NCBI GenBank assembly: GCA_002778095.1
Contig: PCDL01000012.1
Location: 868,001-932,000, forward strand
DNA length: 64,000 bases
Reading direction: 5' to 3'
Source of the DNA: Fragosphaeria purpurea
Taxonomy: Eukaryota > Ascomycota > Sordariomycetes > Ophiostomatales > Ophiostomataceae
Of this stretch, positions 58,388 through 64,000 are shown piece after piece (positions within the stretch are counted from its first letter, which is position 1; every line of letters starts with the position of its first letter). The notes below the pieces were generated by a model that saw only the letters and a list, made by a program, of their open reading frames with translations, searched no databases and was not told the DNA's origin. The position numbers and the translations under genes were made by a program.

Positions 58388-59629
58388 ATGGCCTATCCTT
58401 CACCCTCACCGCTGCTGCTTGCCCGCCGCCTCTCCACCTTTCTGCACGACAGCCTCGAGGCCCGCCAGCACGACCCCGAGCAGCCGCAGCCGGCCCTGCA
58501 GTCGGCCCTCGTCCTCTCCCCGACCGGCAAGCTGCTCGTCTACGCGTCGCCGCTGCCCGTGCGCACGCTCCGCACGCACTGCTCCGTCGCGGCCTCGCTC
58601 TGGGCCCTGCACGCGGCGTCATCGCCCGCCGTGGGCGTCGCCCTGGGACGGGCGGCGCCGGCGCCGACATCACCACCTCTCAACGGTGCATTCGGCGAAG
58701 GCGGTGGCACGCCGCCCAACGCCGACCCAGAGCAACCCTACGACGACGGCAGCGCGCCCGTCAGCATCGCCGCGAGCTTCAACGGGGGCGCCATCTTCGT
58801 CGTGCGCCGCCTTCGCTGTGGCCTGCTTTTCGCCTGCTCGGTGCCGTCGCCGTACCGCCACGACCGCCACAACAACAACGGCCGCGCATCCTCCCGTCCC
58901 GTATCCAGTTCCGTCCCCACCGGTACCGGTACCGGTACCGCCGCCGCCGTAACAAGCACGGCCGCCACCTCCACTGCCACCTCTCCGACGTCCCCCCCAT
59001 CGGCTATCGCACCCATCACTTCCGCGGCCACACCCGCAGCGTCCATGATGCAGTCTTCTCTGCTGCCTCAGTCGGCTCTACGAATACCACGTCTCTCCCC
59101 GCCGGAGGAAACAACAACAACAACTACTACTACTACCACAACTCTCCCTTCGTCCTCTTCGTTGCAAGCTGCGTCGCCACCTTTAACCGACTCCGCCGCC
59201 ACACCCGCAGGCACGGCAAAACCCACCCCGATACCTGTGCGGTCGAGCTTGCGCAGTCCGTCGGCGGACGCAGCAGGCGGCAGCAACGCTGCCCATGGTA
59301 CGGCGGCCTTTGGAACCGGTGAAACTTACAAGACGGCGCCGACAGCCGGCCCGGAAGACACAAACGCGGCGGCAGTCTCTACGCGGCGGGCAGCGATGGA
59401 GGCGGGCGACCCCTCCGACCCCAACGCGGACGCCGCGTCCATCACGACGACGGCGACGGCCACCACGGTCGGCGGCGGCAGCAGCAGCAACAAGAGCGCG
59501 GCGGCCGCGGCCACGTTGGCGGTGGTGCGCCGGCAGGTGGACGAGCTGGCCGTCTTGCTGGACGAGAAGCTGGGCGTCCTGGAGGTGCCCAAAGACAGCA
59601 TTGGCGACAACGGCTTCTGCTGGAACTGA
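58388..59629 (+). CDS. Possible Roadblock/LC7 (LAMTOR2-like) protein with long low-complexity insert
   Basis: A single exon of 413 aa from an ATG after a C/T-rich leader. Residues 1-80 (LLLARRLSTFLHDSLEA, then LQSALVLSPTGKLLVYASP and LRTHCSVAASLWALHAA) look like a helix-strand-strand-helix start of a Roadblock/LC7 domain. A later strand pair (VSIAASFNGGAIFVVRRL, LLFACSVPSP; about 118-155) could complete it. Next comes a 200-residue Ser/Thr/Ala-rich region with GTGTGT and poly-Thr repeats, then a conserved-looking end with a short helix (LAVVRRQVDELAVLLDEKLG). LAMTOR2-type proteins belong to the lysosome/vacuole Rag-GTPase scaffold upstream of TORC1. The assignment rests on pattern only; a fungal-specific protein of unknown role is an equal possibility. 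Confidence 0.5.
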   Translation: MAYPSPSPLLLARRLSTFLHDSLEARQHDPEQPQPALQSALVLSPTGKLLVYASPLPVRTLRTHCSVAASLWALHAASSPAVGVALGRAAPAPTSPPLNGAFGEGGGTPPNADPEQPYDDGSAPVSIAASFNGGAIFVVRRLRCGLLFACSVPSPYRHDRHNNNGRASSRPVSSSVPTGTGTGTAAAVTSTAATSTATSPTSPPSAIAPITSAATPAASMMQSSLLPQSALRIPRLSPPEETTTTTTTTTTTLPSSSSLQAASPPLTDSAATPAGTAKPTPIPVRSSLRSPSADAAGGSNAAHGTAAFGTGETYKTAPTAGPEDTNAAAVSTRRAAMEAGDPSDPNADAASITTTATATTVGGGSSSNKSAAAAATLAVVRRQVDELAVLLDEKLGVLEVPKDSIGDNGFCWN

Positions 59630-60088
59630 AAGAGATCGTCGCTGGAAATGCATTTGGGGGGTCAGGGATCAGGCTGTTGTTTAATGATATTTGCAGGAAA
59701 TACAAACCAAAGATAGGTGCTAAGGACCTCCCTCGGGAACAAATTGTACAAATAACATAATCTGAAAAGCCGTGATTTCGGGCTTATACAGAAAAGACCC
59801 ATGTGCCAATTTCAGTCGACGTGTGTCATGTTGGTTCGATAGCCTCTTGCCTATCCCACATTATACGTTGTAGATTTACTGCCCGGCAAAGATGCAAGTA
59901 CTGCCTTCTATAGCAAAGAAGAAAAAAAAGAAAAGAAAAGAACCTGAGACGCCTTGCCCTTGCCATACATGCACCCTAACTAACTTGCCGTCGGCCACGC
60001 ACAGGAATGCAGAGTCTCTTGAAACGTACGTATGCTTGGGAATCATGGTCATTACACAATACGGCCCTTTTCATGCGCCTACGCCCGA
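59630..60088. other. Convergent 3' region, no gene
   Basis: 459 bp between facing stops, with an A/G run at 59918-59942. Nothing else was seen. Confidence 0.6.
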
Positions 60089-62822
60089 CTATTCGATGCT
60101 CAGCCGCGTGATACTATCGTTGGCGTCCGCCATCGTCTGGTACCCCACCCGGCCCTTGCTGCCGGCACCGCTGCCGGTGCCGTTGCTCCCGGGCCGCGAC
60201 GACGTCGCCGACGTCGCCGCTGCGGCCGCTGCTGCGGCTGCGGCTGCTGCGGACGAGCCCCACGTGGCGACGTCGCGCTGCAGCGGGCTCTGCATCACGG
60301 GGCTGTTGTGCACGCTCATGCCCGGACTCACGGCGCGCCGCTTGAAGCTGATGGGGTCGAGGTCGTCGTCGTCGGCGCGGCGCCGCTTGCTGCTGTTGAT
60401 GCGGCGCGTGATCTCGGCGGCGCTCGGCAAAAGGGGTTGATTGTGGTGGTGGTGTGGCGGCTGCTGCTGCTGTTGCTGCCCCTGTTGCCCCTGCTGCCCC
60501 TGCTGCTGCTGAGAGGCACCGCCGGTCTCAGCACCGGCGCTCGTCGACAGCCCCGTCTGCGGCGTGTCGTTGCCCGACGAACTGCCCGTCGTCAGCGGGA
60601 AAATGGCCCCGCTGGGAATGCCCAGGTTGCTGCTTCCGCGGCGGCGGTCACCGGCTCCGGGCAGCAGGTCCATCGACAAATCATCCAACAGACTCAAGGA
60701 CGAGCGGTGGGACAGCGGTGGCGGCGGGGACGTCGTAGCAGTGCGTGCGGGGCCCAATAGTCCGCCACCGCCGCCACCGCCACCGGCTGGTTCCGCCTTT
60801 TCCCACAGCGACCGGCCACGCAAGAGTTTGTCGGATTGCTGCTGCTGCTGCGGCGGCTGTTTCGACGGCGTGGTCAGACCCAGGCCCGCCGCCGACGACA
60901 ACGACGAAGCATCCATGGCCATGACATCGTCGGCCAGGTCGTCGAGCGTGTCGAACATGCCGGGACTTGAGTTGGCCGTCGTCGTGGTCGAGCGCCCCGG
61001 CGCCTGCGCCTGCGGCGGCGGCATCGGCAGCGGCAACGACAGCGGCAGCGGCAGACGTTGCTCGGGCTCGCGGTCGCTGTCGAGGACCTGGCGCACCACC
61101 TCCGCTTCGCGCCGAAAATCGGCTTCGGCCGGTGCGTTTTCCTCGGCGAGGGCCGCGCGGATGCGCGCAAAGCCTTTTGTTTTCGGCTGTCCAACGTGTT
61201 AGTCATTCCCACCTAAATTGACAAAAGGGCGAGAAAGAGAAGGCGCGCGTTTCCCATACCAAAAGATTCCCCCGGCGCGTCACCACACGGCGAACCACGC
61301 CGCGCGGGCTGTCGCGGCTCGGCGTCGTTGCCATGGCGTCGCCGCCTCCGTCCCGCGAATGGGACTTGTGGTTGTCGTCGCTCTCACTGCCTGAGATGTG
61401 CAATTGGTTGGCTGCCCAGCTGATGCTCTCGCGCCGCGCATGCGACTCTTGTAGGGAATGGTTGCCTGCGCTGCCGCCGCCGCCGCCGCCGCCGTTGTCG
61501 CGGCTTCTGAAGAAGCCGTTGGGAGGTGACCGGGACAAATTGTGGTTTCCAACACCGCTGCCACCACCACCACCGCCGCCACCGCCGCCGTTGCCGCCCG
61601 CCGTCGAGATGGAGCTAAATCCAAGACCGAGCGGACCGCGCACTTTTCGCTTCGGCAGCTTCCGCGGCCGCTGGCGGTGCTGGAACGCCAGCAAGTTGTT
61701 CGTGTTGGCGGCCGCGGCCGCGGCCGCAGCGGGCGAGCCCGGCAGCCACGGCACGGACACGGGTAGCGGGGGCAGTGTTGGCGTGCTGGCCTTGCCCACC
61801 TGCGGCGTGGTGACAAAGGGCTCTTCGGTGTCCTCGTCCATAAAGTCGTTGTCGAGGTCGTCGGAGCTCGACGAGGAGTCGGAGCACGCGACGTTGTTGA
61901 CGCTGCCGAGCGAGCTCGAAGGGTACATCATCATCTTGTCTTGGCTGCTGCGCCCCATAATCGACCATAGCGACGTCGACGACTCCGTCGCGCCCCCGTA
62001 GTCGCCGGGCTTTCGCCCGGGAATGGCCATGGCGCCGCGGCCGTGTCCGCTGCCGCCACCACCACTACCGCCGTTGCCACCATTGCCACTGCTGCCGCCG
62101 TTAAGGCCGCCGCCGCTACCGCCACGGCCAACCGACACCGTCGGCGACGAATCGGGCGATGACTGGTCAGCCAACATCGAATGGTGCAAGCTGGTGGCCG
62201 CGCGCGAAAAGTCGAGGCCGCGGGACCGCCGCGGCAGAATGTTGGTGGGCGAGGCGTAGGTCGGTGACGGATCGAGTTTCGGCGAGAGCGGGATGGGTTT
62301 GGACATGTATAGAGGTTGGTTAATGTACAGGCTCTGCTGCTGCTGCTGTTGTTGTTGCTGAAGGACTTGTTGCTGTTGGTGAAGGTGGGCGCTGCTTGCG
62401 GAGACGGGGGTGGACGGGTTCGCGTCTTTTTGCTCGTGGGTAGGTTTCTGTGGTTGCAGCTGGAATTGGTGCATCTGCTCGCTCAGCCCGGGAAACGGCA
62501 GGTTCGGGTGTTGGAACGAGGACGGCCGCCGCGGTGTGACGGGCGCAGCAGCGTCGGAGCTCGCGCTGCCGATGGAGCTGTCGTCTTTGCACGTCCGGCG
62601 GTGGGCGGAGCCGAGGAAGAGCGGCGACGGTGACAGCCGCCGTCCGCGGCCCGGCGTGGTGCTCCCGCCGTCGGACAGTGACCGCGTCTTCATCACGGGT
62701 GACGGCGGAACCGTGGACAGAGGCACGGTGGCAGAGGAGGCGGCGGCGGCGGCGGTCGTTTCGGGTCGGCGCCGGCCGGCGTCCCGGGCATCGAGCACGG
62801 CGGCGTCGTCGTCATAGTCCAT
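60089..62822 (-). CDS. Large low-complexity protein with conserved C-terminal block, unknown function
   Basis: Two exons, 62822-61260 and 61186-60089 (2661 nt, 886 aa). The 73-nt intron has donor GTATGG, branch CTAAC and acceptor ACAG. The join creates RRGNLLPKTKGFARIRAALA followed by EENAPAEADFRREAEVVRQV, the one compact, charged, helical block (about 517-560), and the part most likely to be under constraint. The rest is Ser/Gly/Gln/Pro-rich with CAG-encoded Gln runs (near 190), Gly runs, an acidic SSSSDDLDNDFMDEDTEEPF segment and a late basic ITRRINSSKRRRADDDD stretch that could be a nuclear signal. The block reminds me of fungal G1/S co-regulators (Msa1/Msa2-like), but I cannot confirm this. 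ACGCGT and CACGAAA elements upstream would fit. Treat as a conserved hypothetical nuclear protein. Confidence 0.65.
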
Positions 62823-63583
62823 GGCGACAGCGCGTCGAGCTTTTGTGAAAAGAGCCTCGTCAAGTCGAGGTGAGGAACCGTCGACAGGAAAGGGGAAAAA
62901 AAGAAACGACAGCGGCGACGATGAGGGCAACGAACCAAAGTGACGCGTTTTGTGCGGTCCAGCCGAACAAGGGGGAAAAGCTCAATGTCGCCCCGGCGCC
63001 TGTGCTTTTCGTGAGAGCATTGACAGCACAGCACCCGAATCAAGAAACGCACGGGAAACGCCACAAAATCAAGCGCCGGATGGATGCATGGTGCATGGCG
63101 CAGGGAACGTCGTCGGCGCTTAACGGGGGAGGATGGTCGGGCGGTTTCGAGACGCAATCATCCAACGAATGGCTCTGCCGTCACGACGCGCGGGTTGGCG
63201 GTTCTATAAGCGGGCGTGTAATGAAGGAAGCGCTCGCATACAAGCATAGGGCGGTAAAGTGTGGGCGGTGAAGGGCCAACTGCGGGGAAAAGGTGCGGCG
63301 ATGGCGTCAGAGGTCCGACGTCAACAATGTCTGGCGGATATCACTCGAGAGGGCTCTAAGTACATGTACAAAATAATAAAATAAAATAAAAAATTTGATA
63401 ACAATGGCTTTATTTTTGCCTTTATCTGGTCTATCACACCTTTTTCAAACATGCTGTGAACAACCGCCTTGTTGGGCCCCGTCCTCCCCCTTGCAGATTC
63501 CAACGCCGATTCTGCCGGCAGTATAAGCTCGAATTCGTCAACATAAGCTTGTTCACCGCCCGGGCCACACCCCCCCCCCCCTT
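62823..63583. promoter_or_regulatory. Upstream region of the low-complexity nuclear protein gene
   Basis: 761 bp between this gene's start and the stop of the next minus-strand gene. It carries ACGCGT at 62943-62948 and, on the minus strand, CACGAAA at 63013-63007, the core sequences bound by MBF and SBF in yeast. The distal 200 bp are AT-rich (63360-63400), probably the 3' UTR of the neighbouring gene. Confidence 0.45.
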
Positions 63584-64000
63584 TCAATCGTACCACACGG
63601 CATTCATGCCGAAGCCCGGCTCCGGGATGCGCACCCGCGCCACACGCGCCAGGAACTCGTCCTTCCAGCGGTACATCTCCACCCAGCCCTCCTGGTCGTC
63701 AGTCAGGGCGAGCCACTCGTCGGCGAAGTCGCACGGCACCACGGCGTTCGAGTGCCCGCCGCTCGTCGACGTCGGCTGCAGGCACAGCTGCGCCTCGATG
63801 CTGCCGCAGTCCCGCAGCCGAAACGCCGCCAGGTACCCCGTCAGGTCGAACCGGTTGGCGCGCGCCGTCGCAAAGAGGTAGCGCCCGCTGCGGTCGAGGG
63901 CGCACACGTCGCTGCGGTACAGGCCCCGGCCCGTCGTGCGGTCGTGGGCGGCGATGCCCGGCGGGATCAGCGGGAAGGCGTGGTGGGTGTAGACGGGCAG
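63584..64000 (-). CDS. Carboxy-cis,cis-muconate cyclase-like protein, C-terminal part (runs off the right edge)
   Basis: 139 codons are visible from the window edge to the TGA at 63584-63586. The frame LYRSDVCALDRSGRYLFATA, WLALTDDQEGWVEMYRW and the final GFGMNAVWYD match the last blades of fungal 3-carboxy-cis,cis-muconate lactonizing enzyme. That is a seven-bladed beta-propeller of the protocatechuate branch of the beta-ketoadipate pathway, which cyclises 3-carboxymuconate to 3-carboxymuconolactone. Related lactonase-family proteins share the fold, so substrate is not certain. The N-terminus and catalytic His/Glu/Arg are outside the window. Confidence 0.75.
   Translation of the reverse strand: MPVYTHHAFPLIPPGIAAHDRTTGRGLYRSDVCALDRSGRYLFATARANRFDLTGYLAAFRLRDCGSIEAQLCLQPTSTSGGHSNAVVPCDFADEWLALTDDQEGWVEMYRWKDEFLARVARVRIPEPGFGMNAVWYD

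Noticed and set aside
1..64000. tRNA, 5S rRNA and CRISPR arrays
   Set aside because: Scanned for B-box-like GGTTCGANNCC and 5S-like starts on both strands and for regularly spaced repeats; nothing convincing was found.

Overview
The window looks like nuclear DNA of a filamentous ascomycete, most likely a Sordariomycete. Genes are GC-rich and carry short introns with GTRNGT-type donors, CTAAC or CTGAC branch points and CAG/TAG acceptors. Leaders are long and pyrimidine-rich, intergenic DNA is full of poly-A/T tracts, and one retrotransposon shows CpA-type repeat-induced point mutation (RIP). The genus cannot be settled from sequence alone. No bacterial-type operon, CRISPR array, tRNA or rRNA gene was seen.

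Layout. Positions 1-14265 hold no gene I can support, only short repeats and a dispersed 9-mer. Then follow a minus-strand RWD/RBR E3 ubiquitin ligase of the ITT1/RNF14 type (14266-16735), divergent from a six-exon STRIPAK subunit of the FAR11/HAM-2/PRO22/STRIP type (17616-21308), and a four-helix MARVEL membrane protein (21976-23010, minus). After a 5 kb gap comes a Zn2Cys6 regulator of the CTF1/FarA/FarB type (28044-31584). A complete Ty1/copia element (31984-37334, coding strand minus) sits about 400 bp behind it. It has 155-bp LTRs that are 153/155 identical and 5-bp CTTCC target duplications, but its coding interior is destroyed by RIP.

The right half holds a Gas2-related (GAR) domain protein (38541-41504), a secreted GPI-anchored PEBP-like protein (43476-44453), an FSP1/AMID-type NAD(P)H oxidoreductase (45926-47449), a malic enzyme (48127-50429, minus) and a pyridoxamine-oxidase-like/ferredoxin-reductase-like fusion flavoprotein (54517-56757, minus). 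Next are a possible Roadblock/LC7 protein (58388-59629), a large low-complexity protein with a conserved C-terminal block (60089-62822, minus), and the 3' end of a carboxy-cis,cis-muconate cyclase-like gene running off the right edge.

The genes do not form a metabolic cluster. They are mostly housekeeping or signalling genes (STRIPAK, ubiquitin, G1/S-like, redox and C4 metabolism). The unusual signals are the RIP-saturated copia element with near-pristine ends, and a 9-mer family (TACTYCGTA) found 20 times between genes and not in the coding exons I assigned. Splice sites were chosen by eye from frame and consensus; every multi-exon model was checked for total length divisible by three.
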